A stretch of 64,000 nt of DNA, taken from positions 20,617,263 to 20,681,262 of the forward strand of contig ML677348.1 of the NCBI GenBank assembly GCA_007922305.1, given 5' to 3'. A program made the position numbers and the translations under genes. Positions 23,690 through 33,800 of this stretch are shown one piece after another. The stretch's first letter is position 1, and each line of letters starts with the position of its first letter. This DNA is from Dermatemys mawii. Its lineage: Eukaryota; Chordata; Testudines; Dermatemydidae. The notes beneath the pieces were generated by a model. That model did no database searches. It was not told the origin of the DNA and saw only the letters and a list, made by a program, of their open reading frames with translations.

Positions 23690-23985
23690 AAAGGCAGTTT
23701 CAGTTCGTGGCTGGAAACAGAAGCTGGACAAATTCAAATTCGCAATTTTTTAACAGTGAGGGCGATTAGCTAGTGGAGCAATATTCTAAGGGATGTGGTG
23801 AATTTTTCATCTCATGATGTCCTCAACTTGAGGCTAGATGTCTTTTGGGGAGATATGCTTTAGTTCAACAAAAATTATTGGGCTTAATACAGGGATAATT
23901 AAGTGAAATGCAATGGCCTATGATATAGAGGAGGTCAGATTAGATGACATAATGGTCCTTTCAGGCCTTAAACTCTGAATGAAAG
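23690..23985 (+). mobile_element. CR1 LINE 3' end
   Basis: Sense CR1 tail: 'ggtgaatttttcatctcatg', 'ttattgggcttaatacaggg', 'ggaggtcagattagatgaca' and 'taatggtcctttcaggcctt' occur in the standard order for the region from the end of ORF2 through the 3' untranslated part. It ends near 'aactctgaatgaaag'. Confidence 0.8.
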
Positions 23986-24537
23986 AATGTCCCCTTTCAC
24001 AAACATGCAACAGAAACAACTGTTTCTTGGGATGTGTGACCTGAGTCTCTTCCCTTCCCCCTCCTGCAGCTCATCTGAATGTTTTCACACTGCCTGCTGG
24101 CTAACTGCCTTTTTGCTGCAATTGCTGAGGTAGCAGTATTTGTCTACCTACATTTTCACTGGGATGGCTTGTTTATGTTTTTAAGACATGTTATTCACAC
24201 TGTCCAGGTCTTGCAAAGCGTTTCAGTTTACACCCTCTTTCTGTTAGTCATTATGATCTGATGTTTGGTTTTGGGCCCCCGAAGGGGATCATATTTCTTT
24301 TTCAGCAGCAGTATAAACTTGCATTTTCTGCCTGGTTTCAGCCTGGGATTTATGGAGCTGCACAGAGGGACTGGTGTCTCCTTGGTGATCTCTCTGTGTG
24401 AGCTTAATGTTTTGCTGGGACTTTATAGACTTTTTTGTTCTTCTGTCATGTTTTGCAACCTTGCCTCTAACAGAAACTTCTACTGCTAGGTAGCCAGCAT
24501 GAGGCACTGAACCTGGAAAAAAAAAATCCTGAAGCCT

Positions 24538-25109
24538 GGGCTACACTAAAAAGTTGGGTCAACTCACCTACTTCACTCAGGAGTGTGGAAAATCCACCTC
24601 CCTGAGTGATCTAGTTAAGCCAACCTCACCCTTTGTGTAGGCAGTGCTAGGTTTGATGGAAGAATTCTTCTATTGACCTAGCTACTGCCTCCCAGAGAGG
24701 TGGACTGTCTAAGACCAGGCCTACCCTGGGGGAGGACGTGATCGACCTAAGATACACAACTTCAGCTATGCAAATAGTGTAGCTGAAGTTGACATATCTT
24801 AGGTCAACTTACCTTGGTGTACTCATGGCGGTGAGTCAACCATTGCCATTCCCCCATCGACTCCACCTGCACCTCTCAGTGCAGTGGAATTCTGGAGTCA
24901 ACTGGAGAGCAGTTGGGAATTGATTTATCGCATCTAGACTAGATGCAATAAATTGATCCCTGACAGATCGATCACTACCCACCAATCCGGTGGGTAGTGT
25001 AGACATGACCTAAGCTGATGGGGGAAACCCCCTCCCACTGGTGTAGGTAGTGTGTACAGTGCAGTGCTGCAGCTGTGTCACTGTAGCACTTCAAATGTAA
25101 ATAAATCCC
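24538..25109 (+). mobile_element. Harbinger-like MITE interrupted by a second MITE
   Basis: The left part (24538-24712) reads GGGCTACACTAAAAAGTTGG onward, with two internal palindromic blocks ('cactcagg...cctgagtg' and 'gaagaattcttc'). The right part (25011-25109) continues with 'gctgatgggggaaaccccct' and ends at about 'ataaatccc'. An uninterrupted copy of the same family lies in reverse orientation at 29775-30034, which shows what the joined element looks like (about 270 bp). Confidence 0.8.
24713..25010 (+). mobile_element. Nested Harbinger-like MITE (298 bp)
   Basis: It begins GACCAGGCCTACCC; the complement of its right end begins GGTCATGTCTACAC. TAA flanks both sides (24710-24712 and 25011-25013). 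The centre is a palindrome around 'acttcagctatg ... tagctgaagt', shared with the MITE at 55255-55540. It inserted into the older MITE and so is the younger of the two. Confidence 0.85.
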
Positions 25110-27526
25110 TTAGATGTGCTTGAGAGCTCGTTTACTATGAGCAGATTGATGGGGACTGAAGGAAAGTTTAGCTGGTTGGAGCTGCTCATAAAACTTGCAT
25201 GGACAGAAGCAATGTCCTTTATCTCAATAATTTGCAGATTTTTGGCTAAAATTTTAAAAACGTTGTGCCAAATGCGAGGCTCCTAAATTCAGTTAGATAA
25301 CTAAAAGTATGCTCTTTTTCAAAGGTACTGAGCAATCCTCCAATAGGACCCCAGATGGCTATAAGGGTCCAAGTAGCTTCCCAACTCCTGTGTGAATTGC
25401 TTGATAAGATAAGGCCTTTAGTTTGAAAGGCCATTGGGGCAGGGACATAGTTTTTACCAGGATCAGCGTTCCATGATGGGCCTGGCATCTGTGAGCACTA
25501 CAAAATAACTAAACTTGAAAACAATGATAAAATGAGAAATCGGCCATACACATAGCAAGATGGAACAGAGGCCCAGATCCTCAGCGGTATTTAGGTGCCT
25601 AACTCCCATTACACATTTCGTACACACACACTTCTGAATATTTCCTTTCCCCTGAAAAGGAAGGTTTAAGAATCATGAACATTTCCCACTGGTTCATCCT
25701 CTGCAGATCTGTCTCGCCCACTGCTTTCCAATAGGGCTGGAAGACTTTGTCTGACTTCACTTTAAGACATTTTTCATGACAGTCTGCACAGGTATTTTTT
25801 TTTAAGAGGAATTGTTTTTATTGAATTAATTTCCCATTAAATCAGACAACAGCCCAACTTCACTGGATCTTCACATCCTGACTTTCATTGTTGTGTCATC
25901 TTCTGTCTGACTAATAATTTGCACAAGGCTGTCATTGTAACAACCTCAACTTTGAAGCAAGTCTTACAATTATTTATCTGTCTTTCTGCCTTGTCTGTCA
26001 TTTTGTCAGACTATTGACAGTATGCCCTCTGTAACTATCAGTGTTTGATCCCATTTGAAATCTGTCCATCTTTCTTTCTTCACAAGAAAGTGGGTTTCTT
26101 AAATAATCCTGACGTTACAATTACTGATTCAACTAGGTATTATCTCACATGATCTTTCCATCCATTTATTTTCTTTGTCCTGTTCTGGACTGTTGGATAA
26201 GGGGCAGGTAAGTGTGTGTATTCCTGTATTCTATGTGATTATGAGGTACCAACTGAAAGGGAATTCTTCCTTATTTGAGCCAGGGATTTTAGGATCAATC
26301 ATCCAAAGAAAGGTCATGGAAGCGTCACCTTTTTCTTTTCACGTTAGGTCAATATTCCCTTTAACAAGGCAATTCCCTTTGCCTCCCACCTTAGTCAGGT
26401 TCAGCCTGCAAGTGGAGCATTCAAACAGGCTGTAATGTCGGGCTACACTGGTGGCAAAAGCTCTGCATGAACTGTAGCATGAACTCCCCTACCTCACTAT
26501 GAGATCGGTTGAGAATGTTTCGGTGATGCCCTCCTCTCCTCAGACTGCTGCGTTTTTGAAACTGAAACTGTTCAGGAAACAGGGTAGGGTTTACAAACCT
26601 CTTGACTCAAAAGTTTTGGGGGGAAAAAAGTTTTGAAATTACATGTTGACACTTTTAGCCCAGAAAGTTTCAGACTTGAGTTGGAACTACTTTTTGTTTG
26701 TAAATTTAGACAATTTTTTTAAAAAGGCAAAATCTAAATGAAACTTTACAACTGGCCAAAACTGAACATTTTTCCCTCCTGGATTTTTAGGTTGAAAATT
26801 TTTGTGATTGACTTTTCCTCCTGATTTATGATGAGAATATTTTTCTAGATCTCAAAAAATGTTTCTGGTCTGTCTAGCTCTGCTCACCCCCCCCCTTTTG
26901 AAAGCAGATTGTCTCAATCACACTTCAGCCATTTCTGTCCTGAATATTGGAACTAGAAGTAGTGTTAAATAAAACATGTTTTCATTATGGATTGGTAAAC
27001 AGCCAAAAGGCTGAATTCTGAATTATACCACATAAATTAAAGATAGAAAAACCTGTTATGTCACCTAATCTATTCCTCTCTGCCAGTCAGCACAGAGTTG
27101 TTCTCTGTGGTATAGACTTTCATGCTTTGTCAATTACTTAGGCAACAGGATTTCCACCATTTCCTCTGGCAGATTATTGATCAGCCTCAGATCTTACCAT
27201 TAGCAATTTTTTTCCCTCCTCCTCTGATATTCATCCTAAATTTTTGATTGCTTAATTGCATCCCATTACTTCTAACTGTATCCTTTGAGCCTGAAACAAT
27301 TCCCCTCCCTCGATGTTTACACCCATCACGTTTGGGTTTGAGCCTTACCCCCACCAAAATAAATAAATAAAAAAGTCCATGAACTTAGACCTCATTTGAC
27401 ATTTACAAGGTCAGAAAAAAAGTTCCTATGTAAATTCTTTAGCCCTTTCTTTGCCACTTTCTAACACAACAAACTTTTTTCTGAGTCTCAGTTCCATATC
27501 ATAACCATGAACACAAGGATCCCACA
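25110..27526. other. Unassigned noncoding DNA with an old T/A-rich repeat
   Basis: No gene seen. The stretch 26590-26880 has repeated phrases such as 'aagttttggggggaaaa', 'gaaagtttcagacttgag' and 'aggttgaaaatttttgtg' and ends with 'tggtctgtctagctctg'. A similar ending, 'ctgaccagctctac', occurs at 51931, so the two may be one old family. An (AATA)n run lies at 27358-27373. Confidence 0.4.
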
Positions 27527-27880
27527 ATCAGAGATTTATTGACTCGAAGACCAAAAGGGACCACTGTGTTCATCTAGTCTAACCTCCAGTATAACCCACA
27601 CCAGAGAACTTCCTCAAAATAACCCAAAGAGCACTGGATTTTTTCCAAAAAAAATTTTAAAATTGAGTGCAATTTTAAATGATCCATGGTAAATTGTTGC
27701 AATAGTTAATAACCCTCACTGTTAAATATTTAGACCTTATTTCAAGTGTGAATGTGTCTAGCTTCAACTTCTCCAGACATTGAATCATGTTATATTTTTC
27801 TCTGCTAGATTTAAAAACCTATTATCAAAATTTCTTCCTCATGTAGATACTTAAAGACTGCAATCAAGTCACGCCTTAAC
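27527..27880 (-). mobile_element. Old CR1-type LINE fragment
   Basis: The + strand reads 'ttcatctagtctaacctcca', 'ggtaaattgttgcaatagtt', 'aataaccctcactgttaaat' and 'tctagcttcaacttctccag', the complement of an older CR1 subfamily's ORF2 end and 3' region. It is cut at 27880 by insertion of the hAT element, and I do not see an obvious continuation after 28960. Confidence 0.7.
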
Positions 27881-28951
27881 CATAGGCATGTGCAACACAT
27901 TTCATTAGGGTGTGCACCTAGGGAGTCCCGCCCTAGCCCTGTCCCCATGCCACCCCCATCCACTCCCTCCCCCTTCCCACCCCCTGACTGCCTCCCTCAA
28001 AGCCCCCAAATCCCCTCCTTATCCCCTGACTGCTCCCTCCTGAGAGGCCCCACCCTAACTGTCCCCCTAGGATCCTACCCCCTACCTGTCCCCTGCCTAC
28101 CCTGACCCCTCTCCACACTCCTGCCCCCGACAGGCCCCCTCCACAACTCCCAGCCCATCCAACCTCCCCGACCTTGTCCCCTGACTGCCCCTTCCAGAGA
28201 CCCCTCACACCTAACCATACCTCAGGAGCCACCCCATACCCAATTCCCCTGCTCCCTGTCCCCTGACCCCTATGCAACTCCCCACCTCCCGACAGACCTC
28301 TGGGACTCCCATGCTCCATCCCTGACTGCCCCCTCCAGAGACACCTCCCTGCCCCTAACCACCACCCCAGAACCCCACCCCCTATCCAACCCACCCTGCT
28401 CCTTGTCCCCGGACTGCCCCAACCCCTGTCCACCCCACCACCTCCTGACAGACCCCCAGGACTCCCATGGCCCATCCAACACCCTCCCCCCGTTCCTCAT
28501 CCCCTGACTGCCCCTGCCCCTTATCCAACCCCCGCTCCGGTCCCGGCCCTGGCCACCTTACCATGCCACTTACCCGCGCTTCCCCCTTCTCCCAGAGCCT
28601 CAGCGCCCTGCATCCAGGACTGGCCCTGGACAGCACTGCAGCAGGCGTGGCTCCAGTGGGGCCTGAGCTCCTGCCACTTGACCCGCCGGAGCTCGCAGCC
28701 TCGTCCCATTACCATGCCACTCCAAGCGGCAGGAGCTGAGGTCCCGCCAGAGCCATGCCACTGCAGCGTTGTCCAGGGCTGCTGCTGGACGTGGGGCGCT
28801 GAGTCTCCAGAGGATGGGGGAACATGTGGGGGCAAGTCTGTGGGGAGCCTCCCTGGCTGGCAGCACAGGCGCAACGGGCAGGACAAGCTTGCCCACCTCT
28901 GCATTAGGGGGTGCCTGGGCACACCCGGTACACCCTGTGCGCACGCTTATG
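27881..28951. mobile_element. Non-autonomous hAT element with a C-rich tandem interior (1071 bp)
   Basis: The left end CATAGGCATGTGC pairs with CATAAGCGTGCGC (complement of the right end), and the flanks GCCTTAAC (27873-27880) and CCCTTAAC (28952-28959) match at 7 of 8 bases, as expected for the 8-bp duplication of hAT elements. From about 27940 to 28545 the + strand is almost pure C with T and A and consists of diverged tandem units built from 'cccctgactgccccctcc', 'gacagacctctgggactccc' and 'atccaaccc'. From 28550 to 28930 it is GC-rich with many CpG. Long antisense frames rich in Gly and Trp (for example 27933-28475) come from this composition and are not genes. Confidence 0.7.
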
Positions 28952-28959
28952 CCCTTAAC

Positions 28960-29770
28960 ATTCATGTTATTAATTTGTTTTAGGGCATCACACCCCCTCT
29001 TACTAAGAAACACCGTGTGAATTCTTATTTACAAACTCAATCTGCCAAGTTCAGGCTTGCAAGAAATTGCTTCCCTTGCTGTATGCCTTGTCTTATCGCA
29101 CAGGCATTTAGGAAAATCATAATTAGTGCATTTCCTGGGGTAATTCCACTGAAGGGTATAAAATATCTTGGTAACACTTGAAAATCCCAGTAAATTAAAT
29201 ATTATGCTAAAAGTAACTGCAGTTTCTAAGGCATTGCTAGACATACAGCATTACACCTACAGTTACATGAACCAAATTTGCAATGCAGAATGACATTGCA
29301 ATGGAGTTCTTCTCCGCTGAGAGGGCTAAAAAGTATGTGCTTCTGTTTGTTACAGTGGTAACTTCTTAATATGCAGGTCCTGAAAAGTCTCATTAACCTT
29401 TCAGATAAGCTTTTGGAAGTTAATATACAAGTATACATCTATATTCAATTCTGCTGTCAATTTGTACAGAACTGGAATCCCTTTAAAGCATTTTTACATT
29501 ACAGACAACTAGGTAAATCAGATATATTGCCATATTACCACAACTACTTTTCAGTCCTTTCTAGAAGAATCTACATTTTTTTTTTGTACCTAAAGTAGCT
29601 ATCTTGGACTAATATAGATGTTGTTTTTTTTTGTTTAATGGCATTTTCTGAGATCCATATTGAGAATTGGAAGTCATTTAGTATCTTATTTATGCTCTAC
29701 CTTCATCCCATCACATAAACACTCCCCCGAGATGCTCCCGAATTGATTTGTATTTCCTTTCACTAGGTAT
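28960..29770. other. Unassigned noncoding DNA
   Basis: AT-rich; no gene or repeat recognised. T-runs occur at about 29577-29587 and 29623-29633. Confidence 0.4.
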
Positions 29771-29774
29771 TTCA

Positions 29775-30034
29775 GGGCTTGCCTACATATGAAAGGCTAC
29801 AGCAACACAGCTATGCCCATGTAGACTCTACCTATGCTGACAGGAGGGGTTCTCCAGTTGGTGTACATAATCCATCTCCCTGTCAGGCAATAGCTAGGTT
29901 AACAGAAGAATTCTTCCATTGACCTAACACTGTTTATCTTGGAGGTTAGGTCAATTTAACTCAGGGGTGTGGATTTTTCACACCCCTAAGCAGTGTAGTC
30001 AAGCTAATTTAATTTTCCAGGGTAGACCAGGCCC
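29775..30034 (-). mobile_element. Harbinger-like MITE (same family as 24538-25109)
   Basis: The ends are GGGCTTGCCTACAT and, complemented on the right, GGGCCTGGTCTACC. The inside has 'gacaggaggggttctcc', 'gaagaattcttcc' and 'caggggtgtggatttttcac', the same blocks as the interrupted copy but in reverse order. The flanks (TCA and AAT) do not form a clear duplication. Confidence 0.75.
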
Positions 30035-30292
30035 AATTTACAAGTGCTCTGCAGTAACTGACAAGTCAACTGCTCTCAATTAAAGTAGCTCTGACTAGTG
30101 ACATATTTAGTGTGTGGGAAGAGAAAGCATTCTCCCACTTGGATGGAGTAGTCAGAGTACCAAAGCAAGGACTAAGCACTACCTCAGTTCCATTTAAGCC
30201 ATAGGTTGAGGGATTAAGTAGGATGTAAGTGGTACAGAGTCCTGTGTTGCACAGAGATGAATTGCACTTCCAGGAAACAGAATGTTCTAGAC

Positions 30293-30590
30293 CAGTGTTG
30301 GGAAAACTGTAGTCCATGGGCTGCATGTGGCCCATCAAGGTAATCTGCTGGCGGGCCACAGACAGTGTTTACATTGACCGTCCACAGTGCTCACTGACCT
30401 CGATTCACCGTTGCTGGCTAATGGGAGCTGCGGAAGGTGGCGTGGGCTGCAAGGACATGCTGCCCACTGTTTCCCGCAGCTCCCATTGGCTGGGAATGGA
30501 AAATTGTGGCCCATGGGAGTTGCAGGCAGCCATGCCTGTGAATGGTCAACGTAAACACTGTCTCACAGCCCACCAGCACGTTACTCCCCA
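30293..30590 (+). mobile_element. hAT MITE, right end eroded
   Basis: It starts CAGTGTTGGGAAAACTGTAG and continues 'tggcccatcaaggtaatctg', 'ctggcgggccac' and later 'agctcccattggctgggaat'. It is a sister of the better copy at 42282-42563. The matching right terminus is not visible, so no target duplication can be shown. Confidence 0.65.
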
Positions 30591-30599
30591 GGAACCCTT

Positions 30600-32610
30600 G
30601 CAATATTATGCAAATCCTGCATCCGTAGATTGAATGCATGTCACAAAGCTCCTCCACCAAAAGTCCAGTTTCTACGTGGGTTTAGTTTTTGACATACAAA
30701 ACGGATTATGACCATGCTTTATTTTGAATTGCCCAGCTCAAGCCTTTAAACGATAGGCTGCCTTTGTCATAGTGACCGCTGTACATGGGAGTCTCAGGTT
30801 GGGCACCCAAAAATAGAAGCATCCAAAATCACTGGTCATTCTTGAACCTATGTGCTTCATGGAAGATGTGCCGTTCCTTCAACTTCAATTAAAGTCAGCA
30901 ATAGGGGAAGGCGCTGAATACTCACCATGTGTTGTTGAGCAGGATCAGGCCCAAAAGAAGCAGGGAGAGACACAAGTGATATCAAAATGAAACCAAAAGC
31001 CAGGAAGAGCAAAGATGACAATAAAAATGATGGACTAAATAAAACAGACTGGGAAAACCTTTTGTCAGAGGTACAGAGTTGTGACCCTGAAGAGGAAGAG
31101 ATCAAGGAAAGAAGCACATGACTCTAAAACCATAGCTAAGTAGCTGGAAAAGAGAAGGTATTCACTTGGGGTTTTTCTCTCTTTAGACAAAGTCAGGAGC
31201 AGTATGATCTGAAGGCATTGCAGAGATGTGAGAGCACGAGAAAAGTGTCAGTGCAGAACCACAAATGTTCCTTGAAAAAGTTTATCACTTCAGTGTGCCG
31301 GAGGACTGTGGAAAGGCAGGAGGGTGGCATTCTGGGACCGCTGGCAGAGTGTGCTGTGAATGAGCAACAGATGGGGTCTCTAGCATCCACAGCACTTTCA
31401 TGCAAACTTGCTCACATAGCAAGCATCATGGAATTTATAGAATAATGGTGGGAAAGGAGATAAGTTTCCATCAGTCTCATTTGCCTGTTGTCACTGATTG
31501 GGTCAGGTTCGACCGCTGGCAACGCACCAGATTTCTGTGCGGCATTCAGCTGTTGAATCACCAGGTGTCTTAAGCCTCCCCATCTCCCTTTGGAGTCTGA
31601 ACAGCATTCCAGTCATTGCCCTGGTCTTTGGGGCCCTGATAAACCACTACTGGGTGTCAGATTCTCTATCTAGCACCCATCAGGAGAGCTGCAATCTTAT
31701 GATTCCCTGCCCAGGCCCTGGAACCAGTGGTGAGCCCTAAGAATCCCACTGTAGCTGAAACATACCCTCTCCCAGAACTCCACCGAAAAGTGGGAGTCTT
31801 CTGGTTTTCCTTTTTAATGGGCCATGTGGTAGTTCTTGCATATAACAGAGATGCTGTGCACAGGATTCTAACATCCTTGCTTTTTACTTAACAGATAAAG
31901 CACAGCGAGTACAGATCACTTAGAAAACAGCAAATATCCTGAATGCAATCCCTTGACCATAGACACTGACTCCATGGGGGCTCCCACTGGCGGGCCCTGC
32001 TCATCAGCACCTGCCCCCCTTTCTCAGTGCTTCCCGCCCCCTGTGATCAGCTGTTCTGTGGTGTGTAGGAGGCACTGGTGGGGAGGGGGCAGAGCAAGGG
32101 TGGGGCATATTCAGGGATGGAGTCAGAACAAGGCAGGAAGAGATGGAAAGGGAGTGGGGGCAGAGCAGGTGTGGGAAGAGATAGGGTGAGGGTCTGGGGG
32201 TAAGGAGCGGGGTGAGGCCTAGTGTGGAAAAACCATCTGTGTTCAGGTCAGGTTCCTTTCCCTCATGCAACTCCTCTCTGCATGTGTTAGTGAAAAATGA
32301 CTGAAGAATTCCAAGTAGAGCAGCTTCTTCCCTTCTACAACCTTCCAGTTCCTCTAACAGGGGACCTCCTGCTTAGCCTTCTTAGGTGACCAGAGACCCC
32401 TACCAGGTGACTTCATTGCCAGGCAGTGTCTCCTACTAGCCATTTCTTTGAGTAGGAGCTATATTATTGCCTAGGACGTTTGCATTGGAATAGAGGACCA
32501 CACTGATGTAATGACCATTTATTGTCACTCTGCCTTGGAATTTTAGTCCAAGATGGAGGTAAAAGCACAGAGAAAGCAACAAGCCCCCACATTCAAATGG
32601 AGTTTACAGT
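30600..32610. other. Unassigned noncoding DNA
   Basis: No gene seen. The part at 31980-32225 is G-rich ('gtggggagggggcagagcaa', 'gagcaggtgtgggaagag') and may be a piece of an unclassified GC-rich repeat. The remainder is not recognised. Confidence 0.4.
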
Positions 32611-32611
32611 T

Positions 32612-33800
32612 TGGTAACTGGCATAAGAACTGCCATACTGGGTCATACCAAAGGTCTGTCTAGCCCAGTATCCTGTCTTCTGGCATTGGCTAGTGCGAGG
32701 TGCTTCAGAGGGAATGAACAAAACAGGTAATCATCAAGTGATCCATCTCCTGTCACCCATTCCCAGCTTCTGGCAAACAGAGGCCAAGGACACCATTCCT
32801 GCCCACCTTGGCTAATAGCCATTGATTGACCTATCTTCCATGAACTTATCTAGTTCTTTTTTGAATCCTTTTGTCATCATGGCCTTCACAACATCCCCTG
32901 GCAAAGAGTATCCCAGGTTGACTGTGTTGTGTGTGAAGAAATATTTATTTTTGTTTGTTTGTTTTGTTTGCTGCCTATTAATTTCATTTGGTGACCCCTA
33001 GTTGTTATGTTATGAGAAGGAGTAAATAACGTTTCTTTTATACTTGTAGAAATAGCCCTCTATCATATTCCCTTTACTCATGCAAAGGTCTCAAGTTGCA
33101 GTGGGGCAGGTCTAGGTTGGATATTAGGAAACACTATTTCCCTAGGAGGGTGGTGAAGCACTGGAATGGGTTACCTAGGGAGGTGGTGGAATCTCCCTCC
33201 TTAGAGGTTTTTAAGGTCAGGCTTGACAAAGCCCTGGCTGGGATGATTTAGTTGGTGTTGGTCCTGCTTTAAGCAGGGAATTGGACTAGATGACCTCCTG
33301 AGGTCCCTTCCAACTCTAATATTCTGTGATCCTACTCTTTTCTTTTCCAAGCTGAAAAGTCCCAGTCCTAATAATCTCTCTTCACATGAAAGCTGTTCCA
33401 TACCCCTAATCATTTTTGTTGCCCTTTCCTGAATCTTTTCCAATTCTAATATATCTCTTTTGAGATGGGGCAACCACATCTGCACATGGTATTCAAGATA
33501 TTGGTGTACCATAGATTTATATAGAGGCAATATGATATTTTCTATCTTTTCTATCCCTTTCTTAATGACTCCCAACATTCTGTTTGCTTGTTTGACTGCC
33601 ACTGCACATTGTGTGGATGGTTTCAGAGAACTATTCACATTGACTCCAAAATTTCTTTCTTGAATGGTAACAGCCTATTTAGACTCCATCATTTTATATG
33701 TATAGTTGCAGTGGTTTTCCAGTGTGCATTACTTTGCTTTTATCAACATTTAATTTAATCTGTCATTTTGTTGCCCAGTCACACACAGCTTTCAGAAACT
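32612..33800 (-). mobile_element. CR1 LINE 3' half, interrupted by a younger CR1
   Basis: On the minus strand, 33340-33638 encodes the C-terminal end of CR1 reverse transcriptase: QCAVAVKQANRMLGVIKKGI, ILPLYKSMVHQYLEYHVQMW and [18 protein letters not shown] in order. The 3' untranslated part continues from 33074 down to 32612 ('gccatactgggtcatacc' at the end). At 33080-33332 a CR1 tail of the other orientation splits it. A TTTG/T-rich run lies at 32940-32972. The 5' edge is approximate. The copy lacks the polymerase core and is inactive. Confidence 0.85.
33080..33332 (+). mobile_element. Young CR1 LINE 3' end inserted in an older CR1
   Basis: Sense CR1 tail: 'gttgcagtggggcaggtcta', 'ggaggtggtggaatctccct', 'aggtttttaaggtcaggctt' and 'gaggtcccttccaactctaa', ending in the CR1-type 3' terminus 'attctgtgat'. 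TACTC occurs immediately before (33075-33079) and after (33333-33337), a possible short target duplication. It is about 250 bp, a severely 5'-truncated copy. Confidence 0.85.

Noticed and set aside
27933..28475. A 180-codon antisense open frame rich in Gly, Trp and Arg
   Set aside because: It arises from the C-rich tandem interior of a hAT element. Overlapping frames of similar length occur in the other phases, and the repetitive composition explains them.
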